A DNA stretch of 64,000 nt. Origin: VGJW01 sp035286125 (lineage in GTDB: Bacteria; Cyanobacteriota; Sericytochromatia; S15B-MN24; VGJW01). The stretch lies in the NCBI GenBank assembly GCA_035286125.1, contig JAYKIS010000075.1, forward strand, positions 19,093-83,092, written 5' to 3'. Position numbers and translations under genes: made by a program. The first letter of the stretch is position 1; every line of letters begins with the position of its first letter. Below are positions 23,429 through 31,934 of this stretch, one piece after another. The notes beneath the pieces were generated by a model, which was not told the DNA's origin, did no database searches, and saw only the letters and a program-made list of their open reading frames with translations.

Positions 23429-24454
23429 ATGAAGCTCGCCACGCTTGAACGACGTGATCCGGTGACAGGGCGCCCCGATCCGGATGGTCGCCTGGTTGTC
23501 GTCTCTCCCGACCATCGCTGGGGTCTCGAGGTGCCCGGCGTGCCCTCGATGCGCGAGGCGATGGATCGCTGGGACGAGGTGTTGCCCGAGCTCGAGCAGG
23601 CAGCCCGTCGATTGGCGGCGGGCGACTCCGCCGGTGCACGAGACCTCGCCACGGCCACGTTCATGGCGCCTTTGCCGCGGACATGGTCCTGGCTCGACGG
23701 CAGCGCCTTCATCCAGCACGTCCTGCTGGTCCGCAAGGCTCGTGGCGCCGAGCCGCCGGAGGATCTCCGGACCGTGCCCCTGATGTACCAGGGAGCCAGC
23801 GACAACCTGCTGGGTCCCCGGGCCGACCTGCCCTTGCGTCATCCTGGCGACGGCATGGACTTCGAAGCCGAGGTGGCCGTGGTCCTGGGGCCCGTGGCCA
23901 TGGGCACGCCGGCGTCGGCTGCAGGGAGTGCCATCCGCCTGATCCTGCTGATGAACGATGTCAGCCTGCGCAACCTGATTCCGCGTGAGCTCGCGGCGGG
24001 CTTCGGGTTCTTCCACGGCAAGCCGGCTTCGTCCTTCGCACCTTTTGCCGTCACGCCTGATGAGGCCGGGGAGGCATGGAGGGAGGGACGCCTGCACCTG
24101 CCGATGCGCTCGTGGTTGAACGGCGTTCCGTATGGCCATCCCGACGCCGGGGAGATGTTCTTTTCGTTCCCCGAGCTCATCGCCCATGCGGCGGCGACCC
24201 GAGACCTTTCGGCTGGGACCATCCTGGGCAGCGGCACGGTGTCCAACGCCGACGAAAGCGTGGGTTCGAGCTGTCTCGCCGAGCAGCGGATGCTCGAGAA
24301 GATTGCCACGGGCACGATGGTCACGCCCTTCATGAAGGACGGGGACCGCATCGAGTTGGACATCCTGCTCGATGATGGCCGGTCGCTCTGCGGGCGCATC
24401 GATCAGGTCGTCGTGCCTGCTGCTTGCCGAGATGGGGCCGGGGCTGCGGGGTGA
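23429..24454 (+). CDS. Fumarylacetoacetate hydrolase (FAH) family protein
   Basis: 341 residues. Conserved FAH-fold segments include metal-site DFEAEVAVVLGPV, LMNDVSLRN, KPASSFAPFAVTP and LSAGTILGSGTVSN. Family members cleave or decarboxylate carbon-carbon bonds in beta-diketo acids such as fumarylacetoacetate and 2-oxo acids; the N-terminal extension resembles true FAH of aromatic amino-acid breakdown. The ATG has TAGAAT ending five bases upstream and no clear ribosome-binding site, suggesting a leaderless message. Its TGA overlaps the GTG of the next gene (GTGA), so the two are co-translated. Confidence 0.88.
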   Translation: MKLATLERRDPVTGRPDPDGRLVVVSPDHRWGLEVPGVPSMREAMDRWDEVLPELEQAARRLAAGDSAGARDLATATFMAPLPRTWSWLDGSAFIQHVLLVRKARGAEPPEDLRTVPLMYQGASDNLLGPRADLPLRHPGDGMDFEAEVAVVLGPVAMGTPASAAGSAIRLILLMNDVSLRNLIPRELAAGFGFFHGKPASSFAPFAVTPDEAGEAWREGRLHLPMRSWLNGVPYGHPDAGEMFFSFPELIAHAAATRDLSAGTILGSGTVSNADESVGSSCLAEQRMLEKIATGTMVTPFMKDGDRIELDILLDDGRSLCGRIDQVVVPAACRDGAGAAG

Positions 24455-25416
24455 GCGAGACCCCCCCGCTCCCGGGCCTGCGCATCCTCACGGCCGGCCT
24501 CTTCGATTACGCGGGTACCTTTCCCCCCGCAGCCCTCGCCTTCGACGAGGCCCTGGCCATGGCGGCCTCCTTCCCGGGCCGTTTGCTGCGCCCTTGGCTC
24601 CGGGCCGCGGACATGGTGGTCACGACGGGCCAGCTGGCGGACCTTGTGCCTGATCGGCTGCGGGCCGCAGGTTTCCCCGATGGACGTGCCATCGAATGGG
24701 CGGTGCTCGGCCCGGTGCTGAAGCAGGACGGCCCGGCGGCTGTCCACGGGGATCTGCTGGCGTGGCTGGACAGCCAGGGTGCCTCGGCCTTGCCCCAAAG
24801 AGTGGTCAGCTACGAGGTCAGGGTCGAGCTTTCATCGGTGGACGCGGGCTGGCTCACCGAGGCGTTGCTTGGCCTCACGCAAGGTCTTGCTCCCAGCGGC
24901 ATCCGGCTCGTCATCGAGCCGGACTGGTCACCCGAGGCCTGGCTTGAGGGCGCAGAAGTCGTCGCCGGTGTGCTCGCCGGGATGCCCGAGCCCCGTCCTG
25001 TTCTCAAGGTCCGTGGATCGGGCCCCAAGGCCATCGACGTGCGGGCACTCGCCCATGTGGTTGGCGTCGTGGCGCGGCACGGCCTGGGCTTCAAGGCCAC
25101 GGCCGGCCTGCATCATCCGGTCCGGGACGCGCGCTGGGGCAACGACCTGGGTTTCCTGTCGCTGGCTGCCGGTCTTCGCCTGCGCCAGGCATTGGGCGAG
25201 GAGGCCTTTCCGGAAGAGGCCCTGCTGTCATGTCTCGCCCAGGAGGGTCGCGCGGGCCTCGAAGCATTCGACTTGCGCCGGGGGCTTGCCTGGCGCGACT
25301 GGTCGCTCGATACCGCGACGCTCGAGGCCGTTGTCGCGCGTCAGCCGTTCGCGATCGGCAGTTGCAGCCTCGACGAGCCGGATGAGGATCTGGCCGGGTT
25401 TTTCGGGGGGCCTTAG
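24451..25416 (+). CDS. Conserved hypothetical protein coupled to FAH
   Basis: 321 residues, soluble. N-terminal GLFDYAGTFPPAALAFDEAL and central FKATAGLHHPVR followed by FLSLAAG form a pattern I recall from a widespread uncharacterised family with a predicted TIM-barrel-like core, in which the sequence before KATAGLHHP usually reads like KVR(C/G)GG (here KVRGSG). The conserved His-His-Pro could be an active site. GTG 24451 overlaps the stop of the FAH gene by four bases. The tight coupling suggests that it acts on the same pathway intermediate. Reaction unknown. Confidence 0.8.
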   Translation: MSETPPLPGLRILTAGLFDYAGTFPPAALAFDEALAMAASFPGRLLRPWLRAADMVVTTGQLADLVPDRLRAAGFPDGRAIEWAVLGPVLKQDGPAAVHGDLLAWLDSQGASALPQRVVSYEVRVELSSVDAGWLTEALLGLTQGLAPSGIRLVIEPDWSPEAWLEGAEVVAGVLAGMPEPRPVLKVRGSGPKAIDVRALAHVVGVVARHGLGFKATAGLHHPVRDARWGNDLGFLSLAAGLRLRQALGEEAFPEEALLSCLAQEGRAGLEAFDLRRGLAWRDWSLDTATLEAVVARQPFAIGSCSLDEPDEDLAGFFGGP

Positions 25417-25422
25417 GCCGCT

Positions 25423-26091
25423 TCAGCGGCCGCCGGCCATCGCATCCGACATCCGGACGAGACGGCGTTCGGTGTCCTCGAGGCCCAGCATGGTCCGCCG
25501 GACCAGGTTGAGCGCTCTCAGTTCGGCGGGGGAGGGGCGTCCGAACGGGCTGCTGTAGAGATCCTCGTGGAGGGCCTTCATCTCGGAGGCCAGCAGGCCG
25601 TGCCGTTCCAAGGCGCGTTCCGTCAGTCCCTGGGCCACGCTCATCGCCTTGCGGCCATCGGGCATGGGTACGCCTGCCTCGGCATGGCGGACCGCCTCGA
25701 GCACGCCTTGCATGTCCGTCCGGATGTCCGTGAGCAGGCCGATGCTCGTCAACAGGCGCGTCATCCGCATGTCCTCGTCGGCTTCCTCTCCCGGACCTGG
25801 ATAGCTCGCCGGCAAGATCTCGGAGAGCGCCGCCTTGAGCGTGCGGGTATCGCGGTCGGCGTCCGCGATGACCTGCAGGACCTGGCCGCGGAGGGCGGCA
25901 AGCCCCTGCTGCTGTCTGCCCAGCGACAGGCGGTCGGGTCGGAAGACACCGGCAACGCGAGGCTTGGCGATGGGCTCCGCACTGTTGGCAGGGGTGGCTG
26001 TTGCGGCGGCTTGGGAACCGATGAAAAGCGAAAACAAGGTAAGGACTCCGAATAGGTGGGGGCTGCATGGCCCCTGCCGTATTGTCGGCAT
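25423..26091 (-). CDS. Exported hypothetical helical protein
   Basis: 222 residues. An N-terminal hydrophobic segment (VLTLFSLFIG followed by SQAAATA) is a likely signal peptide. The rest is helical and charged with no Cys and no recognisable domain. It is the last gene of the minus-strand run that includes SelO, 74 bases downstream of it, so co-transcription is possible. The start at 26091 lacks a clear ribosome-binding site; a shorter start inside the signal region is possible. Probably periplasmic; function unknown. Confidence 0.7.
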   Translation of the reverse strand: MPTIRQGPCSPHLFGVLTLFSLFIGSQAAATATPANSAEPIAKPRVAGVFRPDRLSLGRQQQGLAALRGQVLQVIADADRDTRTLKAALSEILPASYPGPGEEADEDMRMTRLLTSIGLLTDIRTDMQGVLEAVRHAEAGVPMPDGRKAMSVAQGLTERALERHGLLASEMKALHEDLYSSPFGRPSPAELRALNLVRRTMLGLEDTERRLVRMSDAMAGGR

Positions 26092-26165
26092 CCGGAGAGG
26101 TTGCCTGTGTCGCGGTCACCCAAGGTGGGGTTAAGCGACAGACAAGAAACGTTGAATTGGCCCGG

Positions 26166-27722
26166 CTACGAACTGCAGGACAACGTCGCGCAGCCGGGCG
26201 TGTCCGCAGCCCATGCCGGTGGTCGGGCCACGAGGTCCTCGATGCCCGCGCGGTCTGTCCACGGATCGCGAAGGGCCTCGACAAGCCGCATCAGCGGTTG
26301 GTTGTCGCCTGTCTCCGCGGCACGGATGGCGTCCAGCAGCAGGTGGTTGCGGGGAATCAGCAGCGGGTTGGCTTGGTCCATCCGGGTACGACGCGTCGCG
26401 TCGGGCCACGTGTCCGCGCGGACACGTGCCTGCCAGCGCGTGATCCAGTCGGCAAGCGCTTTTGGTGCATCGTCGCCGGCGCGCTCGGCCAGGGCGCCGG
26501 ACATCGTGGCCGGATTGAAAGGTATGGCAGGGTCCACGCGACCCAGCATGCGGTGGAAGAGTGTGCGGTCCACCTGCGTGGCCTCGAGCATCGTCCACAT
26601 GGCCGCGACCAGGTCATCGTCCGAGGGCCCGCGGTGTGCGGCGAGCCCCAGCTTGGCGGACATGCCCGCCCTGTCCTCGGCCGCGTAGGTTTCCTGATAG
26701 GCCTCGAGGCCCGCTTGCAGGGCGTCGAGGTCCAGGCCGAGCGGCAGCAAGGCCTCGGCGAGACGGGCCAGGTTCCATCCTGCGATCACGGGTTGCCGGG
26801 CGTAGCAGTAGCGCCTGCCGGCGAAGTCCGTCGTATTGGGCGTGAACTCCGGCATGTAGCTGGACAGCCAACCGAACGGCCCGTAGTCGATCGTCAGTCC
26901 CAGGATGCTCATGTTGTCCGTGTTCATGACGCCGTGCACGAACCCGAGGTGCATCCAGCGGACCACCATGCGGGCCGTCCGACGGCAGACTTCGTGGAAG
27001 AGGTCTGTCCACGCCGCGCGACCGGGTGGGCCCAGTTCGGGATAGTGCCGGGTCAGGACATGGTTGATCAGGGCTTCGAGCAGTTGGTTCTCCTGCTGGG
27101 CAGCCAGGATCTGGAAATGACCGAAGCGCACGAAGGAAGGCGCGACGCGGGTCACGACCGCGCCGGGTTCGGCCGCGGGACGGCCGTCGTAGAACATGTC
27201 CCGCATGACCGGCTCACCGGTGGCGACAAGTGCCAGGGAGCGCGTCGTCGGTACCCCGAGGGCCGCCATGGCCTCGCTGCAGACATGCTCCCGCAAGGAC
27301 GAACGCAGCACGGCCCGGCCATCGGCGTGTCGGGAATAGGGCGTAAGGCCCGCTCCCTTGAGCTGCAGGTCCTGCATCGTCCCGTTGCGATCCCGAAGGG
27401 CACCGATGACGGTGGCCCGACCGTCACCGAGCTGGCCTGCCCAGTGCCCGAATTGATGGCCGCCATAGCGCGAGGCCCAGGGCATCAGGCCTGCGTCGGG
27501 CCAACGACCGCCAAGCTGGGCGATGATATCCGCGTCGGGCGCGGGCAGGCCAAGGTCGTCGGCGAGCGCGGCGGACCAGTCGAGCAAGGCCGGGGACGGA
27601 GGTGGCTCAGGTGGCGCGGGTGACCAGAGCACGCCACGCACCTGGCGCGGTTCCGGCAGGATCAGGTCCTCGCCGGGCAGGTCGATGGCGAAGCTGGAGG
27701 GCGCGAGGTTCAGGAGCGGCAC
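26166..27722 (-). CDS. selO: Protein adenylyltransferase SelO (YdiU family)
   Basis: 518 residues. A pseudokinase-fold AMPylase that transfers AMP from ATP onto Ser/Thr/Tyr of redox-related proteins. Family signatures are present: YGGHQFGHWAGQLGDGR near residue 85, LQLKGAGLTPYSR, RSSLREHVCSEAM, FVHGVMNTDN (catalytic/metal loop) and IDYGPFGWL. The C-terminus ends LSCSS, with Cys in the place that is selenocysteine in mitochondrial SelO. The GTG start lies nine bases after the DUF2330 gene stop, so it is part of that operon. The pairing with an RnfD-like electron-transfer gene fits the redox theme. Confidence 0.93.
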   Translation of the reverse strand: MPLLNLAPSSFAIDLPGEDLILPEPRQVRGVLWSPAPPEPPPSPALLDWSAALADDLGLPAPDADIIAQLGGRWPDAGLMPWASRYGGHQFGHWAGQLGDGRATVIGALRDRNGTMQDLQLKGAGLTPYSRHADGRAVLRSSLREHVCSEAMAALGVPTTRSLALVATGEPVMRDMFYDGRPAAEPGAVVTRVAPSFVRFGHFQILAAQQENQLLEALINHVLTRHYPELGPPGRAAWTDLFHEVCRRTARMVVRWMHLGFVHGVMNTDNMSILGLTIDYGPFGWLSSYMPEFTPNTTDFAGRRYCYARQPVIAGWNLARLAEALLPLGLDLDALQAGLEAYQETYAAEDRAGMSAKLGLAAHRGPSDDDLVAAMWTMLEATQVDRTLFHRMLGRVDPAIPFNPATMSGALAERAGDDAPKALADWITRWQARVRADTWPDATRRTRMDQANPLLIPRNHLLLDAIRAAETGDNQPLMRLVEALRDPWTDRAGIEDLVARPPAWAADTPGCATLSCSS

Positions 27723-27731
27723 GCCGCCATC

Positions 27732-29141
27732 CTAGCGCCTCCAGAGATTCTTCCACCACGGTTCCGGCGTCGCCTCGGGGCCGAGGCCGGCCTGGCGACG
27801 CAGCTTGCCGACGGGCCAGCCCGTCAGGTTCGCGGCCGTTCGGACCTCCTCCTCCTGGCGTCTTTTCACGGAATCCTTGTATGCCTTGCCCTCCGGGCAA
27901 GCGGCCGGTCCTGTCCAGGGATGCTGCAGCACGAAGCGGACCTGGAAGTTCTCCCGGTCCCGGGTTTCCTGGAAGACGAGGTCTTCAGGGAAGGTGTCCG
28001 CGGCATAGCGGACATGGAGTCGGGTCACGACAGCGTCGACGGGACTGCCCGCGGCCTGGGGCATGCGGCGGCGCCCGACGGACACGCCAGGGGGCGCGCC
28101 CCCTTCATGACCATCGTCCAGCCACCAGACGCCCAGCTGCCGCAGCTGGTCGGCCGAGAGCGGATCGGCGGCACAGGGGTCGCACCAGCCCATGTCCCAG
28201 AAATGCTCGGTGAAGACGGCGCGACGGTCCTCGCGCTTCCATGCGGTCTCGAACATTGCCTTGTAGAAGCTCTTGAAGTCCTTCTTGAGGTGGACGGGAA
28301 TCGTCTTGCCCGTGGGCAATTTCACGGTGCGGTAGTTGGTGGTCTCGACCCGGCCCTTGCGGGTGATGGCATAGACCAGCATGTCCTGTGGGCCATTGGC
28401 GTTGGCCATGCCGAGGCGGATCGGCAGCATGAACTTCGGGGTCTCGAAGGCGAACTGCAGGGGCCGCAGGTGCTGCAGACCGGTCTTGGCCTGCTCGCCC
28501 AGATTGACCTTGGCCACGAAAAACTTGTGGCCGGTGCGGATGTAGGGCGCAATCGCCTTGCGGGCCTTGGGCGGGATGCGGTAGCCGTTCTGGCGCAACC
28601 ACGTTTCGAGGCCCGTGGACTCTCGCGCCGACAGGATCAGGATGTCGTATTCACCCACGGTGTATTGCGCCTCGATGACGACGCCCAGATCCCGCTCGGG
28701 CCGGGCCGCCTTGGCCATCGGGGCACCGGCCGGTGCCGACATCATCCGTTCGTCGAGCATCCCACGGCGCCGCATGTCGTTGCATGGGTCGTCATCGAAG
28801 TACTCGACGAGGCGCGGCGCCGTGAAGGCGTCCAGATGGTCGAAGACGGCCCGGTCGGCCACGTTGATCTGCTCGCGTGTCAGGACGGCGGGCACCGGAA
28901 CCACCATGGCGAATTCCTTGAGCGGGCCCTTGTAGTCGCTCGCCATGCCGATGACGGTGCGGTTGCCTTCGCGGACCATCACCACGCGCGAGGTCTCGTT
29001 GTAGAGCGAGGCGTCGGCCTTCGCGACATAGAAACCGCAGAACGCCAGGGCTCCGGGGGAGGTGGCTAGGGTGGCGATCAGTGTGACGATCGCCAGCATG
29101 CCGAGGCGACGACGGTCAGGACGGGACGGTTGCTGCGGCAT
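27732..29141 (-). CDS. DUF2330-domain exported protein
   Basis: 469 residues. n-region RPDRRRLG, hydrophobic core and the signal end ALA just before FCGFYVAKADASLYNETSRV, the recognisable start of DUF2330. Conserved Cys pairs occur (FCGFYV, NDPC-like DDPCND, CDPC in MGWCDPCAADP), which could form disulfides or bind a cofactor. Start 29141 follows a GAGG site and overlaps the RnfD-like gene by 26 bases. DUF2330 genes beside RnfD/NqrB-like genes recur in other genomes as far as I remember, suggesting a periplasmic electron-transfer partner. Biochemistry unknown. Confidence 0.83.
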   Translation of the reverse strand: MPQQPSRPDRRRLGMLAIVTLIATLATSPGALAFCGFYVAKADASLYNETSRVVMVREGNRTVIGMASDYKGPLKEFAMVVPVPAVLTREQINVADRAVFDHLDAFTAPRLVEYFDDDPCNDMRRRGMLDERMMSAPAGAPMAKAARPERDLGVVIEAQYTVGEYDILILSARESTGLETWLRQNGYRIPPKARKAIAPYIRTGHKFFVAKVNLGEQAKTGLQHLRPLQFAFETPKFMLPIRLGMANANGPQDMLVYAITRKGRVETTNYRTVKLPTGKTIPVHLKKDFKSFYKAMFETAWKREDRRAVFTEHFWDMGWCDPCAADPLSADQLRQLGVWWLDDGHEGGAPPGVSVGRRRMPQAAGSPVDAVVTRLHVRYAADTFPEDLVFQETRDRENFQVRFVLQHPWTGPAACPEGKAYKDSVKRRQEEEVRTAANLTGWPVGKLRRQAGLGPEATPEPWWKNLWRR

Positions 29142-29943
29142 CGGGTAGGCCTCGGTGGGGGGAGGGCGGCGCGGGCCACTGGTGCCTTGCGGCACGAAGC
29201 AGGCGATCGAGCAGGGGAACGAGCGGGGTGCACAGGGCGAGCGCCACGATGGGGCCGTGGGGTCGGTAGAGGCCGTACTGCCACGTGAAGGCGACCAGTG
29301 CCACGGTCGCGGCGTGCATGTGGCGGGCAGCGAGGTGGTCCGGAGTCGTCCGCGGGTCCGAAATCATGAAAAACGAAAACAGGATCAAGGAGCCCGTCGT
29401 GAATTGATGGCCCAGGACGGCCCAGTTCTGCCCCAGCCAGCCGATGCGCCCGGCGCAAAGCGCCAGCCAGCAAGCGAGGAAGCCCAGGGCACTGTCCATG
29501 CGACCTGCCCGCAGCGTCACGCCAAGGCCCAGCATCAGGATCCAGCCGGCCACGATCCATGCGTGTCCCCATTGTCCGGGTGACGTCCACGCGCCGGGCA
29601 GCAGGGCCATGGCGAGGACGACGCCCAGGTTGGCCGGGTTGAAGATGGCCTTGTCCTGCCAGCGCAAGGTGAACTTGGCGACAAGGGCGACCGTGGCACA
29701 GAGCGGATGGACCCAGAGGTTGTCCGCGCGGACCAGCAGGCTGAGCCCGAGGCCCGTGATGGCGGCGCTGGCCATGTTCTGTCCCCTGCCCAGCAGCAGC
29801 TGCCAGCCCAGGGAGGTGCCCAGGCACAGGACAACCTGGACAGGCTGCAGCGAAAAGTCCCGGACCAGCACCCCGAAAAGCAGCAGGCTGCCCAGAAAGG
29901 CCAGTTGCAGGATCCGGGGATCCTCGCGGGAGAGCCTCAGCAC
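29116..29943 (-). CDS. RnfD/NqrB-like membrane protein
   Basis: 275 residues with about nine hydrophobic segments. The segment TTGSLILFSFFMISDPRTTP matches the region of RnfD/NqrB proteins that includes the covalent flavin-attachment Thr and the MxTDP-like motif; KAIFNPANLG is another shared element. RnfD/NqrB subunits carry electrons through the inner membrane to flavin sites. No other rnf/nqr subunit is nearby, so this is a stand-alone paralogue linked to DUF2330. It is 16 bases downstream of a lipoprotein gene. Whether flavin is bound is uncertain because the canonical S(G/A)AT is not exact. Confidence 0.82.
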   Translation of the reverse strand: MLRLSREDPRILQLAFLGSLLLFGVLVRDFSLQPVQVVLCLGTSLGWQLLLGRGQNMASAAITGLGLSLLVRADNLWVHPLCATVALVAKFTLRWQDKAIFNPANLGVVLAMALLPGAWTSPGQWGHAWIVAGWILMLGLGVTLRAGRMDSALGFLACWLALCAGRIGWLGQNWAVLGHQFTTGSLILFSFFMISDPRTTPDHLAARHMHAATVALVAFTWQYGLYRPHGPIVALALCTPLVPLLDRLLRAARHQWPAPPSPHRGLPDAAATVPS

Positions 29944-29959
29944 GGGGCGTGCGTCGTCG

Positions 29960-30814
29960 TCAGGGTTGGGCGCTCTGGCATTCGCCGGCGGGGCAGTCCT
30001 CGATGGCAGGTATCACGGGGTCCAGCGTCACGCCGATCTGCGTGAGGTCCGTGGAGACGCCTTCGTTGAGGACCAGGTTGAGCGCTACCGGGGAAGAGGC
30101 CGAAGCCGGGTCCACCAAGGCATCCGTGTAGCCGAGTACCTTGCGCTTGGTCATGTCGGGATGGTTGTCCCACGCGACGGCGAAGGCCAGGTAGCGATGG
30201 GCCCCGCTGCCGTCGTCGGCTGCAAGGTTGCCGAACCGGAGGTAGGAGGTCGCGACACCGTTCTGCATCAGGGATTCGCCGTCGAGGAAGTCCCGGATCA
30301 TGTAGCGTCGCGACTCCAGACGATAACCGTTGCTCTTGTTCAGGTCCAGATAGGCAAAGCTGGCCAGCGTGTCGCTGGAGTGCCGGTTCGAACCGTAGGC
30401 GCTGGGGGTGCCGACGATGCCGGTGATGGGTGCGGCGTGCGGTGCGGCGAACCAGGCGAACGAGGCCGCCTGCAACTGGACACTGCTGCCGACGCTCTGG
30501 TAGCTGCCCGTGGTGAGCCAGCCGAGTCGTGCCACTTCGTTCGCGGATGTCCCGAAATCGAAGAGGCCGACCACCACCTTGCCGATACCCAGGTCCGCGG
30601 CAAGCCCCATCGTCTTGCGGACCGTGGGCACGCCCACGGCAATGTCCACGAAAAACTCGCCAGCCGTGGCCGCACGCATCTCGTCGCGGACCATCCCCGT
30701 CCTGGCCTGCGTCGATGGGGTCATTTGCTGCACGGGGACCGTGAAACAACCCGCCATGGCTCCGGCCAGGGTGGCCAGTGACACGACGCGCCAGCGGGTC
30801 AAGGGTCGGTTCAT
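29960..30814 (-). CDS. Unknown lipoprotein, first gene of RnfD/DUF2330/SelO operon
   Basis: 284 residues. The lipoprotein signal ends at Cys23 (AMAGC). The mature part is mixed beta/alpha with Gly-rich strands (GIGKVVVGLFDFG) and aromatic residues. No known domain is recognised. It opens a run in which each downstream gene starts within 16 bases or overlaps, so it is likely expressed with the electron-transfer genes and SelO. A final Cys pair, EDCPAGEC, could form a disulfide. Function unknown; envelope location is the only firm inference. Confidence 0.78.
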   Translation of the reverse strand: MNRPLTRWRVVSLATLAGAMAGCFTVPVQQMTPSTQARTGMVRDEMRAATAGEFFVDIAVGVPTVRKTMGLAADLGIGKVVVGLFDFGTSANEVARLGWLTTGSYQSVGSSVQLQAASFAWFAAPHAAPITGIVGTPSAYGSNRHSSDTLASFAYLDLNKSNGYRLESRRYMIRDFLDGESLMQNGVATSYLRFGNLAADDGSGAHRYLAFAVAWDNHPDMTKRKVLGYTDALVDPASASSPVALNLVLNEGVSTDLTQIGVTLDPVIPAIEDCPAGECQSAQP

Positions 30815-30844
30815 AAAGGGGTCATGCCCGCCTGCCCGAGGTTT

Positions 30845-31804
30845 CTACCGAAGGCCGGAGAAGTCGTTCAGGGACCACGCGGAGATGACGCGCCCCGAGG
30901 GCCACAGGCCCAGCAGGTACCGCGATTGGCCCGAGGCGGTTCGGATGCGGGCAAGGAACCCGTCCTCCGCCTGCCACGAGCCCAGGGTCGCTCCGGGGCC
31001 GCCCAGCGCGAGGTCCACCTCGGGCAAGGCATCAAGCCTGCGTGTCTCGGGGTCGTAGGCGTGTAGGCCCCTGGCTGACTCGAGCAGCAGGCGACGGCCC
31101 GAGGGCGAGATACTGCATGACAGGATGGGCCCGAGGTCGCCGGTCCTGAGCGTGCGGACGCTGTCGTCCTGCAGGTCCGCGAGGGCGACTTCGCCCCGGA
31201 CGTTGCGCAGCAGGACCTGTCGCAGCGTGGCGTCGGCCCACGCCTCGGCAAGGCCACCACCGGCCCTGGCCCATGCCGAGGCCGCCGGAAACCGACGGGT
31301 GCGGCCGCGAAGGGGCCATGTTCCGGACGAGGGTCTCGGCACCCGTTGCCAGAGGAAGAGCTGTTCAGGCCCGTGATAGAGGAGGCCGTCGCCCCGTGCC
31401 GCCACGGATGGGGCGGACAGGTCGCGTCCGGGTTCGCCTTCAATCAGGATGTTGCGATCCGAGCGGGAGTCCCAGGCGACGATGCGGCCGTCCCTGTCGT
31501 GGAAGACCAGGTATTCGGGACCCGGGCCCAGCACGGGGTTGCCGATGCCGGTACCGGCGCCCGGAACCATGAACAACTCGGCCGTGCGCGGCATGGCGAG
31601 GAACAGGTTCGAGGCCGGGCCGGACACGAAGGGCAGGGTCGTGTCGAGGATACCCGGCGACGGAGTGGCAACCGGTTCGGCTGCGTGGCGGACATCCTTG
31701 CCGGGGCTGGACGGCCTCGGCTCAGGAGGCAGGCTCCCCGCCGGTCCGGTGCAGGCCACGAGGAGCAGGAGCCCCGGCAGCACAAGGGGACGAGCGCACG
31801 GCAT
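30845..31804 (-). CDS. TolB/WD40-like propeller lipoprotein
   Basis: 319 residues. ATG 31804 opens a lipoprotein signal ending at Cys18 (LLVAC); an upstream in-frame ATG at 31900 would bury the signal. After a Pro/Ser linker, beta-strand repeats with patterns such as YLVFHDRDGRIVAWD, LLLESARGLHAYDPETRR and YLLGLWPSGR suggest a propeller of the TolB/WD40 type. It is 30 bases upstream of the lipoprotein gene at 29960-30814, so it may head the same transcript. Role unknown; probably binds ligand or protein in the periplasm. Confidence 0.75.
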   Translation of the reverse strand: MPCARPLVLPGLLLLVACTGPAGSLPPEPRPSSPGKDVRHAAEPVATPSPGILDTTLPFVSGPASNLFLAMPRTAELFMVPGAGTGIGNPVLGPGPEYLVFHDRDGRIVAWDSRSDRNILIEGEPGRDLSAPSVAARGDGLLYHGPEQLFLWQRVPRPSSGTWPLRGRTRRFPAASAWARAGGGLAEAWADATLRQVLLRNVRGEVALADLQDDSVRTLRTGDLGPILSCSISPSGRRLLLESARGLHAYDPETRRLDALPEVDLALGGPGATLGSWQAEDGFLARIRTASGQSRYLLGLWPSGRVISAWSLNDFSGLR

Positions 31805-31934
31805 CACGGTCCATGGTCGGTCTTCGGGTGCAGGGGGTATCCGGTCGGACGGCCGACCTTCTTGGTCCGCTGGGATAGCCCCATGCCGGTCGGGGTACAA
31901 TCGGGCGGTTTCAAGCTTGCCGGAGGCCCGCCTG

